Below are positions 19,432 to 27,533 of a stretch of DNA of 64,000 nt, piece after piece (positions within the stretch are counted from its first letter, which is position 1; each line of letters begins with the position of its first letter). The translations under genes were made by a program, and so were the position numbers. The stretch comes from an uncultured Elusimicrobiales bacterium (GTDB taxonomy: Bacteria > Elusimicrobiota > Elusimicrobia > Elusimicrobiales > Elusimicrobiaceae): NCBI GenBank assembly GCA_944324675.1, contig CALUXE010000003.1, positions 62,001 to 126,000 on the forward strand. Reading direction: 5' to 3'. The notes beneath the pieces are model-generated. The model had not been told where the DNA came from, did not search any database, and saw nothing but the letters and a program-made list of their open reading frames with translations.

Positions 19432-20301
19432 ATGAGAAAAGCTTTAGGCAAAGGATTAGACGCATTATTAAGCGGAAATATCGATAACAGCAATGAAAAT
19501 CCCGATATAAGCGCTGTTCAAAAAATCCCGCTTGATAAAATTATTCCTAACAGATATCAGCCCAGAAAAACCTTTAATGAAGAGTCTTTGCAAGGGCTTG
19601 CCGAATCCATAAAAAAACACGGCCTTACCCAACCCGTAGTAGTGGTATATGATGCCGGAATGGATAAATACGAACTCGTGGTGGGGGAAAGACGTTTTCG
19701 AGCCTCCCAACTGGCGGGCTTTACGGAAATAGATTGCATAGTTCATACCAAGCTCGACGACAAGCAAATGTGCGCTTTGGCTCTTATAGAAAATATCCAA
19801 AGGGAAGACCTTAACCCCATTGAGACCGCTTTGGGATACAAAAGCCTAATGCAGAAATTTATGATATCCCAAACGGAACTGGGGGAATACTGCGGGAAAT
19901 CAAAAGCGGCTGTATCCAATTCCCTAAGACTTCTTAACTTAGAGCCTGAAATACAAGAAACCATAAAAAACGGCGACATAAGCGAAGGGCACGGGCGGGC
20001 TTTATTAATGGTAACCGACGGAAAAAACAGAGAAATATTATTTAAAAAAATCCTGTCTTCCAAAATGTCCGTCAGGCAAGCCGAAGAAGCGGCAAAGAAT
20101 ATTTCTACCGGGGCGGTAAAAATTAAACCGCGGAAAACGCCGGACGCCCTCTCTTTTGAATCTTCTTTACAGGAAGCTTTGGGCACAAAAGTAGAACTTA
20201 AATACGGGGAAAACCCCAGCAAAGGCAAATTGGTGCTGCATTACAATTCTATAGAGGAATTGGATATGATGGCACAAAGGCTTAAAAATAAAATGTTATA
20301 A
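19432..20301 (+). CDS. parB: Chromosome-partitioning protein ParB/Spo0J
   Basis: CTP-dependent DNA clamp that loads at parS, 289 residues. The ATG at 19432 is chosen because the protein then starts MRKALGKGLDALL, the classical ParA-stimulating N-terminal box, and TGGAGG lies just upstream. The CTP-binding box GERRFRASQLAG, the ENIQREDLNP segment and the HTH (SQTELGEYCGKSKAAVSNSL) follow in order; the C-terminal dimerisation domain ends the protein. A longer in-frame start overlapping parA is unlikely. Confidence 0.96.
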   Translation: MRKALGKGLDALLSGNIDNSNENPDISAVQKIPLDKIIPNRYQPRKTFNEESLQGLAESIKKHGLTQPVVVVYDAGMDKYELVVGERRFRASQLAGFTEIDCIVHTKLDDKQMCALALIENIQREDLNPIETALGYKSLMQKFMISQTELGEYCGKSKAAVSNSLRLLNLEPEIQETIKNGDISEGHGRALLMVTDGKNREILFKKILSSKMSVRQAEEAAKNISTGAVKIKPRKTPDALSFESSLQEALGTKVELKYGENPSKGKLVLHYNSIEELDMMAQRLKNKML

Positions 20302-20315
20302 ATAATACTCCTCCT

Positions 20316-20348
20316 AAAACACGGCCTTTTTAAGGCCGTGTTTTTTTT
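20316..20348 (+). terminator. Intrinsic terminator after parB
   Basis: A 13-base stem (AAAACACGGCCTT with its complement) and three-base loop, ending in a run of eight T, starts 15 bases after the parB stop. Confidence 0.92.
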
Positions 20349-20474
20349 GTTCCAATCAAACTTTATATATCCTTTATACCAAACTAAGAAACTCCAGCCT
20401 TTTAATGTTTTCTTAAATTAAAGTTTAAAAAAAGGGATACTTAAAAATCTTTTTAAAAAATAAAAAAGGAGATT

Positions 20475-20490
20475 GGTTTCATGTGAAAAC
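20475..20490 (-). promoter_or_regulatory. parS-like centromere site 3
   Basis: GGTTTCATGTGAAAAC differs from site 2 by one base and keeps the TTTCATGTGAAA core. It lies 173 bases past parB, so the operon is bracketed by sites, as in many chromosomal par loci. Confidence 0.65.
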
Positions 20491-20805
20491 CAATTTTTCT
20501 CAAAAAAACACTTTGATCGTGTTTTTAAGGCAATATCTCCGTCGGAGAATATCCAAAACCTTTAAATTCGCCTTTGGTTCGCTTTTTGTGCGAAAAACGA
20601 GACATAGGGGCTTAAGCGCAAAAAAAGGCTTTCCGGGGCTTTGGCGCTCAAAATCGCCTTTTTTAAAGCTTTTATCTTGTTTAAGCAAAAAAAATATCCG
20701 CTGTTTTAGCAAATATGTTAGGAATACTAACTTTTAAGGAAAGAAAACATCCATTAAATAATAAACGAAATTTTATCGCAAAGGACAGTCCGCCTTTTGA
20801 TTAAA
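20491..20805. other. Gene-poor region after parS site 3 with possible RNA secondary structure
   Basis: This AT-rich stretch between parB and the speB terminator has no convincing gene. A basic 84-codon frame begins at a GTG inside the parS-like site, but its composition looks random. A perfect nine-base inverted repeat, AAAAAAGGC (20621-20629) with GCCTTTTTT (20656-20664), encloses a G-rich 26-base loop, and the hairpin TTCGC/GCGAA lies near 20580. A small RNA or a structural part of the partition region is possible; neither can be shown. Confidence 0.35.
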
Positions 20806-20806
20806 A

Positions 20807-20838
20807 CAAAAAAAGAGGATGCCTTTCGGCACCCTCTC
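20807..20838 (-). terminator. Intrinsic terminator of the arginine decarboxylase-agmatinase operon
   Basis: On the minus strand a stem of about ten pairs, with one internal A/C mismatch and a GAAA loop, is followed by seven T. It lies 44 bases past the speB stop. Confidence 0.82.
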
Positions 20839-20881
20839 TTAATTAAAAACATTAAGAAAACAATTTTCTTAATTTTTAAAA

Positions 20882-21766
20882 CTATTTGTTTTTCTTGCTT
20901 ACCGTCAAATAGCCCATAAGACGATATATCATCTTTGCGACATTAAACTCCGATATATGGCTTCCTTTCATCGGGGCCGTTTCCACTACGTCGATGGCGA
21001 TTATTTTTTTATTCATACATACCGCTTTGAATAAAGACATAGCCTCATACCACATAAAACCGCCCGGCTGAGGTGTGCCCGTACCCGGCACCACCGACGG
21101 ATCAAAGCCGTCCACATCTATCGTGATATAAACCAAATCGCTGAGGCTCTTTAAAACCTTCTGCGTCAGTTTTTTTACATCAAGGTTGTCGTGCATAAAA
21201 TAAGTGACGACATTGCCGCTGTTGACATTTTCCTTTTCATCGCTGCCGACGGAGCGTATCCCCACCTGCACCACTTTAACTTCTTTTGAGGCGGGATACA
21301 GCGCGCAGGCGTGCGAGCGTTTATCGCCGAAATAAGATTCTCTTAAATCGGCGTGCGCGTCGAAGTGTAAAACGGAAAGTTTTTTGCCGTATTTCTTTAT
21401 ATACGGCGCTATCAAAGCCTGGGAAATGGAATGCTCTCCGCCCAGATAAAAAGGGAAGGCTTTATGTTTGGAGATATAATTCTCCACATACTTTTCTATT
21501 CGGTCAAAGACCACCTTTTCGCTCCCTTTGCAATTTATCGGGGGGAGAGTATGAATACCCTGCTTATAAGTTTCTATGCCGAGCTCCTCGTCCCAAAATT
21601 CTATTTGGGGGGAAGCCTCAATAATAGCGGCGGGGCCCAACTTCGTCCCGCCGCCGTAAGAAACCGTGCGTTCATAAGGTACTGATATTACTGCGAAGCG
21701 GCTGTCTTCTAGGGAAGGTTGTCCTTCTTCCACCGCAAGAAAATGCGTCGCGTGTTCAGGATGCAT
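20882..21766 (-). CDS. speB: Agmatinase
   Basis: Ureohydrolase splitting agmatine into putrescine and urea, 294 residues. Manganese-binding motifs of the arginase/agmatinase family are complete: GGEHSIS, LHFDAHADLR and ITIDVDGFDPSVVPGTGTP. The ATG at 21766 is preferred because AAGGTAA lies just upstream and it starts three bases after the preceding gene; a longer frame would run into that gene. Placed after the arginine decarboxylase, agmatine is the most likely substrate. Confidence 0.9.
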   Translation of the reverse strand: MHPEHATHFLAVEEGQPSLEDSRFAVISVPYERTVSYGGGTKLGPAAIIEASPQIEFWDEELGIETYKQGIHTLPPINCKGSEKVVFDRIEKYVENYISKHKAFPFYLGGEHSISQALIAPYIKKYGKKLSVLHFDAHADLRESYFGDKRSHACALYPASKEVKVVQVGIRSVGSDEKENVNSGNVVTYFMHDNLDVKKLTQKVLKSLSDLVYITIDVDGFDPSVVPGTGTPQPGGFMWYEAMSLFKAVCMNKKIIAIDVVETAPMKGSHISEFNVAKMIYRLMGYLTVSKKNK

Positions 21767-21768
21767 AA

Positions 21769-22320
21769 TTACCTTACGAATACCGCCGCCGCTACCACAG
21801 TCGTCCATAAACCGTCGACGCAGATCGCCGATTGGGTTATGTTCGTACTCTTTACGATTTTACCACTCATCTTCCAGATTTCTTCTTTCTGGTTCCAAGT
21901 GGTGTTATTGTCAAATTCTATGCCTAAGGTCGTCGAAAGCATCATCGCGGCCAAATCTTCGGCGTAATCGCCGGCTTTCTGGTCGGCCTCGCCGAAGCTG
22001 TGATGCTCGGATATATACCCGTGCGTATTTTTGTCTTTCGGAATAGCCAATCCGACGGAAGCGGATATTAAGCGCCTGTTTTCGTTGCTGGTGTTTCTGC
22101 TGATTACGCAGTGCAGTATCTGCCCGGCGTGCAAATGTTCCAGCCCTTTGCTGATTGAAACCACCTTGCACTTAGGCGGGAAAATGCTTGATACCGGCAC
22201 CAAGTTGAATTTAGCTATTTTCGCGTCTCTAAGAGCTTCTTCAAAGCTCGCGAGTTTTTCTTTATGTCTGCCTACACCTTTAGTAAGGAATATCTCCCTT
22301 GGAACAAATGGTTCGTACAT
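21769..22320 (-). CDS. Pyruvoyl-dependent arginine decarboxylase
   Basis: Self-cleaving enzyme converting arginine to agmatine, 183 residues. The serinolysis site is in VPVSSIFPP, with Ser44-Ser45: cleavage between them gives a small beta chain and an alpha chain capped by the pyruvoyl group. GLAIPKDKNTHGYISEHH and the later Asp/Glu-rich helix are typical of PvlArgDC. This form replaces the PLP enzyme SpeA in archaea, chlamydiae and assorted bacteria. It leads a two-gene operon with agmatinase, giving arginine to putrescine, and the same reaction can buffer acid. Confidence 0.92.
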   Translation of the reverse strand: MYEPFVPREIFLTKGVGRHKEKLASFEEALRDAKIAKFNLVPVSSIFPPKCKVVSISKGLEHLHAGQILHCVISRNTSNENRRLISASVGLAIPKDKNTHGYISEHHSFGEADQKAGDYAEDLAAMMLSTTLGIEFDNNTTWNQKEEIWKMSGKIVKSTNITQSAICVDGLWTTVVAAAVFVR

Positions 22321-22420
22321 TTTTTATTCTCTCTGTTAAGTGATATTACCCTGAAAACAGGGGCATTATTTTATAAAATAAATTATAACAAAAAATATAA
22401 TGTAAGTGTAAAGGATTATT

Positions 22421-24469
22421 ATGAACAAAATTTTGTTTCTTACCGCTTTGCTTTTTACGACGGTGAGTTTACACGCTGCGGAGGGTGATATGCCTTATAA
22501 TATGTTCAATGAAAACGGAGTTTTGCATTTCGATTATAAAGCGGAGGATTTGGCCCCGCGCGAAAAAGCCGCCAGAGCCCAGCTGGAAAAAGATTTGCAA
22601 GCCATCATAAATATCGACAAAAAAGACAGAACTTTCGAGAATACTTATCTCGCCTACGACAAAGCCTTTGACGCTTATTCCGATTCGCTCGGCCAGGCCG
22701 GTTTCTTGGCTTATGTATCGCAGGACGAAAAACTCAGAAACGCGGCCCTCGCCCTCGAGCAGGAAGTAAGCAACTATCTTATAGAAGTCGCCACGCGCCG
22801 CGATATTTATCAGGCGTTTAAAGATTACGCCGACACCAATCCCCAACTTGGGCCCATTGAAGCGAAAATGCTTAAAGACGCTATGATAGGCTTTAAGAAA
22901 AGCGGTCTTACCCTTAACGATAAAGATTTGGAAACCTTCAAAGAATTAAATAAACAAAAAGCGAAAAACTCCATAGAGTTTTCCAAAAACATCCGCGAAT
23001 ACAAAGACAGCCTTGAAGTTACAAAAGAACAATTAGACGGCATGGGCGAAGATTATATCAATAAATTAAATAAAACGCCTGACGGGAAATACATCATTAC
23101 TCTTGATTATCCAGACTATGTGCCATTTATGTTAAACGCCAAAGATGAAGCGGCGCGCAAAGCCTTGGAATTTAAATATTCCCGCCGAGGCGGCAAAGAA
23201 AACATCAAACTGCTTGAAGACACCTTGACGCTGAGATACCAAACGGCTAAATTGCTCGGCTACAAAAACCACGCCGAAAACCGCCTTGACACCAGAATGG
23301 CGAAAACCCCAGAGAATGTGGAAAAATTCCTTAAAGATTTGGAAAAGAAATTAAGGAAACTAGCCAAAGCCGAAGAAAAAGAACTGCTTAAATTCAAAGA
23401 AGAAAAAACCGGCTTAAAGGCAAAAGGCTTCCACGCTTGGGACACCGGCTATTGGACCAATCTGCATAAAAAAGAATACTATGATGTAGACCAAGAAAAA
23501 ATAAAAGAATATTTCCAAACCGATATAGTGATAGCCAATATGTTTGAGATTTTCGGCAATTTGTTCGGCATTAAATTTGAAGAGGCCGATATCCCCGTTT
23601 GGCATAAAGATGTAAAAAGCTATAAAGTGCTTGACACCCAAGACGGCCATATCATCGGCTACATCTATATGGATTTATATCCCAGAGACGGCAAATACAA
23701 ACACGCCGCCTGCTTTGACTTGGTCGACGGAGAATTAAAAGACGACGGCACCTATCAACAGCCTTTTACCGCCATTGTCGCCAACTTAAACCCGCCGAGC
23801 AAAGACGCACCCTCCCTGCTCAAACACGACGAGGTGGAAACTCTCTTCCACGAGTTTGGGCATGTCCTGCATAATGTTTTGACCAAGGCCAAATACTCCT
23901 CAATTTCTGGGACTTCCGTAAGCAGGGATTTTGTGGAGGTGCCTTCCCAAATCCTTGAAAATTGGGCTTGGGATCCTTCCGTAATCAAAAAGATGTCGAA
24001 GCATTACAAAACGGGCCAGCCGCTCGACGACGAAACAATAAACAAAATGATAGCGGCAAAAAATCATTTCTCGGGCAGTTTCTATATAAGGCAGAACTTC
24101 CTCGCGCAAATCGATATGATGTATCATACCGCGACAAAACCCGTAGACTCCACAAAAATGTGGGAGAAATATTCCAAGAAAATCAGAATGATACCGATGA
24201 CCAAAGATACTTATCCGCAGGCCAGCTTTGACCATCTTATGGGCGGCTATGACGCGGGCTATTACGGTTATTTGTGGGCGGAAGTCATCGCTTTGGATTT
24301 CTTCTCCGAGTTCCAAAAATACGGTTTGTTCAATCCGGAAATAGGCAAAAAATTCCGTAAGGAAATTTTAGAGCCGGGCGGCAGTTACGAGGAAGAAACC
24401 CTCGTCAAAAACTTCCTCGGCAGAGAAGTTTCCAACGAGCCTTTCCTAAAAAATATAGGCTTAAAATAA
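22421..24469 (+). CDS. M3-family metallo-oligopeptidase, exported
   Basis: Zinc peptidase of the thimet oligopeptidase/Dcp family, 682 residues. A Sec signal peptide (MNKILFLTALLFTTVSLHA, cleavage near Ala19-20) sends it out of the cytoplasm, probably to the periplasm. The zinc motif HEFGH is at 477-481 in LFHEFGHVLHN, and the Tyr/Gly-rich DHLMGGYDAGYYGYLWAE region late in the protein is the family's substrate-binding segment. TATAAT at 22396-22401 and AAAGGA upstream of the ATG suggest its own promoter. It may recycle peptides or digest them for amino-acid use. Confidence 0.92.
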   Translation: MNKILFLTALLFTTVSLHAAEGDMPYNMFNENGVLHFDYKAEDLAPREKAARAQLEKDLQAIINIDKKDRTFENTYLAYDKAFDAYSDSLGQAGFLAYVSQDEKLRNAALALEQEVSNYLIEVATRRDIYQAFKDYADTNPQLGPIEAKMLKDAMIGFKKSGLTLNDKDLETFKELNKQKAKNSIEFSKNIREYKDSLEVTKEQLDGMGEDYINKLNKTPDGKYIITLDYPDYVPFMLNAKDEAARKALEFKYSRRGGKENIKLLEDTLTLRYQTAKLLGYKNHAENRLDTRMAKTPENVEKFLKDLEKKLRKLAKAEEKELLKFKEEKTGLKAKGFHAWDTGYWTNLHKKEYYDVDQEKIKEYFQTDIVIANMFEIFGNLFGIKFEEADIPVWHKDVKSYKVLDTQDGHIIGYIYMDLYPRDGKYKHAACFDLVDGELKDDGTYQQPFTAIVANLNPPSKDAPSLLKHDEVETLFHEFGHVLHNVLTKAKYSSISGTSVSRDFVEVPSQILENWAWDPSVIKKMSKHYKTGQPLDDETINKMIAAKNHFSGSFYIRQNFLAQIDMMYHTATKPVDSTKMWEKYSKKIRMIPMTKDTYPQASFDHLMGGYDAGYYGYLWAEVIALDFFSEFQKYGLFNPEIGKKFRKEILEPGGSYEEETLVKNFLGREVSNEPFLKNIGLK

Positions 24470-24483
24470 AAGTTTAAAACAAG

Positions 24484-24516
24484 AAAAGGGGGGATAAAAA
24501 TATCCTCCCTTTTTTT
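24484..24516 (+). terminator. Intrinsic terminator after the oligopeptidase gene
   Basis: The stem GGGGGGATA/TATCCTCCC (one G-T pair) with a four-base loop is followed by seven or more T, 18 bases past the stop. The next 165 bases before the opposing terminator hold nothing I can identify. Confidence 0.85.
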
Positions 24517-24681
24517 CGCCCAAAGATAAAAGCCAACAAAATTTCCTCCGGAGAGAAAGACCTCGCGAACAATATTAAAATTTTTTCCCGGCTCCAAAGC
24601 ATACACGCCGGCTTTGCCGTCCGCACCGTAGCCTGTATCCTTTCAAATTTTACTCGCGAAAACAAATCCTTTCCGCCAGAT

Positions 24682-24708
24682 AAAAAACCCCCGCTTTGAC
24701 GGGGGTTT
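24682..24708 (-). terminator. Intrinsic terminator of the oxygen-defence operon
   Basis: On the minus strand AAACCCCCG and CGGGGGTTT form a stem followed by six T, 24 bases past the rubredoxin stop. Confidence 0.88.
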
Positions 24709-24732
24709 AATATTGATTGTACAACCGTTAAA

Positions 24733-24888
24733 TTACTGAGCCGAGAATTGATCCTTCCCTACCCCGCATACCGGGCAAACCCAAGTTTCAGGGACATCGG
24801 CCCATTTCGTCCCGGCCGCTATCCCGTTTGACGGATCGCCGATTTCCTCGTCGTATACATATCCGCATACATTGCACACGTATTTCAT
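24733..24888 (-). CDS. Rubredoxin
   Basis: A 51-residue one-iron electron carrier. Cys5-x2-Cys8 ([13 protein letters not shown]) and Cys38-x2-Cys41 ([12 protein letters not shown]) hold the Fe(Cys)4 site, and GDPSNGI plus the Trp/Pro residues between are standard. Its ATG overlaps the TGA of the flavin reductase gene (ATGA), and its ribosome site AAGGAGG is built from the last codons of that gene, so translation is coupled. It probably passes electrons to the A-type flavoprotein, rubrerythrin and superoxide reductase of the same operon. Confidence 0.97.
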   Translation of the reverse strand: MKYVCNVCGYVYDEEIGDPSNGIAAGTKWADVPETWVCPVCGVGKDQFSAQ

Positions 24889-25412
24889 TTTGCTCCTCCT
24901 TGATAATCTTTAAAAGTAGTGGCGCCTTTTGGCGTCTTGCCTTTAAGCACCGTCTGATAATAATCGTAAGTTAAAGGCTTGCACAGATCGCACAGAACCT
25001 CGGCCTCTTTTATCGGTCCGATAAACATCGTATGAGTACCCAAATCTATACTCTGTTTTACCTCTACCGACAAAACCGCCAAAGTGTTTTCCGTAACGAC
25101 GGGCAAACCGTCTTCGTTCACTTTATATTGCACTTTGGAAAATTTATCGAAGTCCCGTCCGCTTCTAAAGCCGAAAATGCCTATAAACGGCATTTGCGCC
25201 GTTTCCATAAGAGGTTGTACGCAGAATTTCTTTGACGACATTATATAATCGTGCGTAAGAGAATTCTTGTTTAAAGCTACAGCCACCTGCGCCGGCTGCG
25301 CCGTTACCTGAAATACGGAATTGGCTATAAGGCCGTTAAACTTTCCGTCTTTTTCGCTGCTGACGATAAATAGTCCGTAAGATAAATCCGACAATGCTTT
25401 AACATCTATCAT
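24885..25412 (-). CDS. FMN-binding flavin reductase-like protein (Hrb N-terminal type)
   Basis: A 175-residue member of the flavin reductase-like FMN-binding family. The N-terminus ([30 protein letters not shown]) and GPIKEAEVL are family marks. In acetogens such as Moorella, the same domain is fused to a C-terminal rubredoxin (high-molecular-weight rubredoxin, Hrb), which moves electrons from NAD(P)H to the A-type flavoprotein. Here the two halves are separate genes overlapping by four bases. The ATG shares a base with the fprA stop (TAATG). Confidence 0.88.
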   Translation of the reverse strand: MIDVKALSDLSYGLFIVSSEKDGKFNGLIANSVFQVTAQPAQVAVALNKNSLTHDYIMSSKKFCVQPLMETAQMPFIGIFGFRSGRDFDKFSKVQYKVNEDGLPVVTENTLAVLSVEVKQSIDLGTHTMFIGPIKEAEVLCDLCKPLTYDYYQTVLKGKTPKGATTFKDYQGGAK

Positions 25413-26608
25413 TATTTATTCTTCTCCAATACCTTTTTGCCTACCGCCAAACCAAGCTCAAAACACTCTTTCAGCTTGTCTTCCGTAGGGACAAATCTGC
25501 TTTTTACGGCGGGCGCCGCTATTTCTATATTGAGCTTTTCTTTCATAATAGTTTCAAGCTCGTTTAAGGCCCCGTCGCTCCAGCCGTAAGAGCCGAATGC
25601 CGCGCCTACTAGATTTTGCTTCTTCAAGCCTTTGAAATAGGTTATCAAATCGCCCAAAGAAGGATACAACTCCTGATTTAATACCGGCGAACCCAGCACC
25701 AGACCCGCACTGTCCAACAGTTCCGTGGCGGCGTCGCTTCTGTGAGCGGCGTGTAAAGACATTTGCTTTACTTCCACTCCGGCGGCTATTAACCCGTCGG
25801 TAACGGAAGAGGCCATCTTCTCCGTACTGCCCCACATTGTATCGTATATAACCAATACTTTGTTTTTGTTTTTCTGCGCCGCAAATTCAGCATAAAGATT
25901 AATTATCTTCGACGGATCCTTACGCCATATCGGACCGTGGTCCGGGCAGATTATACTCGGCTTTATGCCCAATTTTGTCACCTGTCCCAAAAAGGCCGTC
26001 ACTATCTTGGAATAGGGCAATATGATATTGGCATAATATTTTTTTGCTTCGTAAATCCAGTCCTTTTCGCAGACTTCGTCGTCAAAACGTTTGCAGCTGG
26101 CGTAATGCATGCCGAAAATATCATTGCAGAAAAGAACGTTCTCTTTCTTCAAAAGGCATATCATACTGTCGGGCCAGTGCAGCATTCTGGATTCTATAAA
26201 AGTCAAACTGTCTTGTCCGATGTCCAGGCTTCCGCCGTTGGCTATCTCTTCCACAGGCAAGTCCTCGCCCAAATGCGCTTTTAAATTCGCCGTACCCATT
26301 ACAGAGGCGTACACGTGTTCAGGCGCCATATCGGCTATCGCCATTTTTAAAGAACCGCTGTGGTCCAGTTCGGCGTGATTGGATATGATTATATCCACCT
26401 TTTTGGGGTCTATCACGCTTTTTATTCTTGAAAGCATCTCTTGATAAAACTCTTTCTTGACGGTGTCTATAAGAGTTATCTTATCGCCCAGTATCAAAAA
26501 AGCGTTATACGTAGTGCCTTTGTTCGTAGAATAACCGTGGAAATCCCTTACATTCCAATCTATCGCGCCTACCCAATATATCTTTTCCGTAACTTTTATC
26601 GCCTGCAT
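25412..26608 (-). CDS. fprA: A-type flavoprotein, rubredoxin:oxygen/NO oxidoreductase
   Basis: Cytoplasmic flavodiiron protein, 398 residues, reducing O2 to water and/or NO to N2O. The N-terminal metallo-beta-lactamase domain has the full diiron set: His78, Glu80, Asp82 and His83 in NHAELDH, His144, Asp163 and His224. A flavodoxin domain begins near residue 250 with VIYDTMWGSTEKMA, the FMN phosphate loop. There is no C-terminal rubredoxin extension; electrons presumably come from the next two genes. O2 or NO preference cannot be told from sequence. Confidence 0.96.
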   Translation of the reverse strand: MQAIKVTEKIYWVGAIDWNVRDFHGYSTNKGTTYNAFLILGDKITLIDTVKKEFYQEMLSRIKSVIDPKKVDIIISNHAELDHSGSLKMAIADMAPEHVYASVMGTANLKAHLGEDLPVEEIANGGSLDIGQDSLTFIESRMLHWPDSMICLLKKENVLFCNDIFGMHYASCKRFDDEVCEKDWIYEAKKYYANIILPYSKIVTAFLGQVTKLGIKPSIICPDHGPIWRKDPSKIINLYAEFAAQKNKNKVLVIYDTMWGSTEKMASSVTDGLIAAGVEVKQMSLHAAHRSDAATELLDSAGLVLGSPVLNQELYPSLGDLITYFKGLKKQNLVGAAFGSYGWSDGALNELETIMKEKLNIEIAAPAVKSRFVPTEDKLKECFELGLAVGKKVLEKNK

Positions 26609-26629
26609 ATTCCCTATTCCTTATCTTCT

Positions 26630-27013
26630 TTATTTTTTATCCGCCGACCACAATCCGTGCAAATTGCAGTATTCCCGGGCTTTGACAACTTTACCGTTAA
26701 AGCTGAATTTCGCTTCCGGTTTATCCCCGGGTTTTAAGTATTTGCGCCCGATTTTGCCATCATCGGTAAGAACTTCTATAAATTCTATATAATGCTCCGC
26801 CAGCATCGGGTGCGCGGCTGAGCCGACTTTTACCAAAATACCATCATCAAGATATTCTATTACCGGGACGTGTTTTTCCAAGGCGCCGTCGCTGGAGCCT
26901 TCTTTCATCTTAATCATAGGCTTGCCGCAGCAGACCAGCTCCCCGCCGCCGACATGCAGCACTTCCACTATATTGCCGCATACCGGGCATTTATATACAT
27001 CGTTCAATTCCAT
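26630..27013 (-). CDS. dfx: Desulfoferrodoxin (two-iron superoxide reductase)
   Basis: Reduces superoxide to hydrogen peroxide without making O2. In 127 residues, centre I (Cys9, Cys12, Cys28, Cys29) is the desulforedoxin-like FeS4 site and centre II is the catalytic site: Glu46 and His48 in LEKHVP, His68, His74, Cys116 and His119 in EYCNLHGLW. All ligands are present, so this is the 2Fe class. Peroxide made here would be removed by the neighbouring thiol peroxidase and rubrerythrin. Confidence 0.97.
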   Translation of the reverse strand: MELNDVYKCPVCGNIVEVLHVGGGELVCCGKPMIKMKEGSSDGALEKHVPVIEYLDDGILVKVGSAAHPMLAEHYIEFIEVLTDDGKIGRKYLKPGDKPEAKFSFNGKVVKAREYCNLHGLWSADKK

Positions 27014-27022
27014 ATTATCCCC

Positions 27023-27529
27023 CTATATCAATTCTTTGACTTTACTTAAAACGCTTTCGTAATCCGGTTCGTTTGATACTTCCTCTACAAACTGAATATA
27101 TCTTATTATGCCTTGAGCGTCTATTATAAAAACCGCCCTGGCAAGCAGGCCCAATCCCTCAATCAAAACGCCGTAATCCTTGGAAAAGGAAGTGTTTTTA
27201 TAATCCGAAAGAGTCTGCAGGTTCTTTACTCCCTGCGCGGCGCACCATCTGCTTTGCGCGAAAGGCAAATCCTTACTGACGGTAAGTATTTTTATCTTTT
27301 CGCCCAATTTGCCGGCCTCTTGGTTAAAGCGCGCCGTCTCAAGAGAGCAAGTCGGCGTATCAAGAGAAGGCACCGTTGTCAAAATAACGACGCGTCCCTT
27401 AAAATCTTTAAGGGACACGTCGCTTAAATCATTGGCGGAAAGCGTAAAATCCGGCGCCGCCGCGCCGACTTTAAGCTCCTCGCCCAATAAAGAGAATTTA
27501 TTCCCGTTAAGGGTTATTTCTCTTGCCAT
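27023..27529 (-). CDS. tpx: Thiol peroxidase (Tpx-type peroxiredoxin)
   Basis: Atypical two-cysteine peroxiredoxin, 168 residues. The start at 27529 (MAREITLNGN) is chosen because it matches the family N-terminus and sits four bases after rubrerythrin; a longer frame would overlap that gene. Peroxidatic Cys61 is in VPSLDTPTCSLETARFN and resolving Cys96 in SRWCAAQG, spaced as in E. coli Tpx. It detoxifies peroxides with thioredoxin-type reductants. Confidence 0.96.
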   Translation of the reverse strand: MAREITLNGNKFSLLGEELKVGAAAPDFTLSANDLSDVSLKDFKGRVVILTTVPSLDTPTCSLETARFNQEAGKLGEKIKILTVSKDLPFAQSRWCAAQGVKNLQTLSDYKNTSFSKDYGVLIEGLGLLARAVFIIDAQGIIRYIQFVEEVSNEPDYESVLSKVKELI

Positions 27530-27533
27530 AGTA

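Noticed and set aside
20483-20737. An 84-codon basic frame starting at a GTG inside parS-like site 3, with a distant GGAG upstream
   Set aside because: Composition is typical of AT-rich non-coding DNA, the ribosome-site spacing is long and no family features are seen. Kept only as part of an unexplained region.
24474-24665. Possible small minus-strand gene between two terminators
   Set aside because: No ribosome site, no family motif, and it overlaps the terminator of the oligopeptidase gene.
25412-26608. Generic metallo-beta-lactamase hydrolase
   Set aside because: The diiron ligand set and C-terminal flavodoxin domain identify an A-type flavoprotein.
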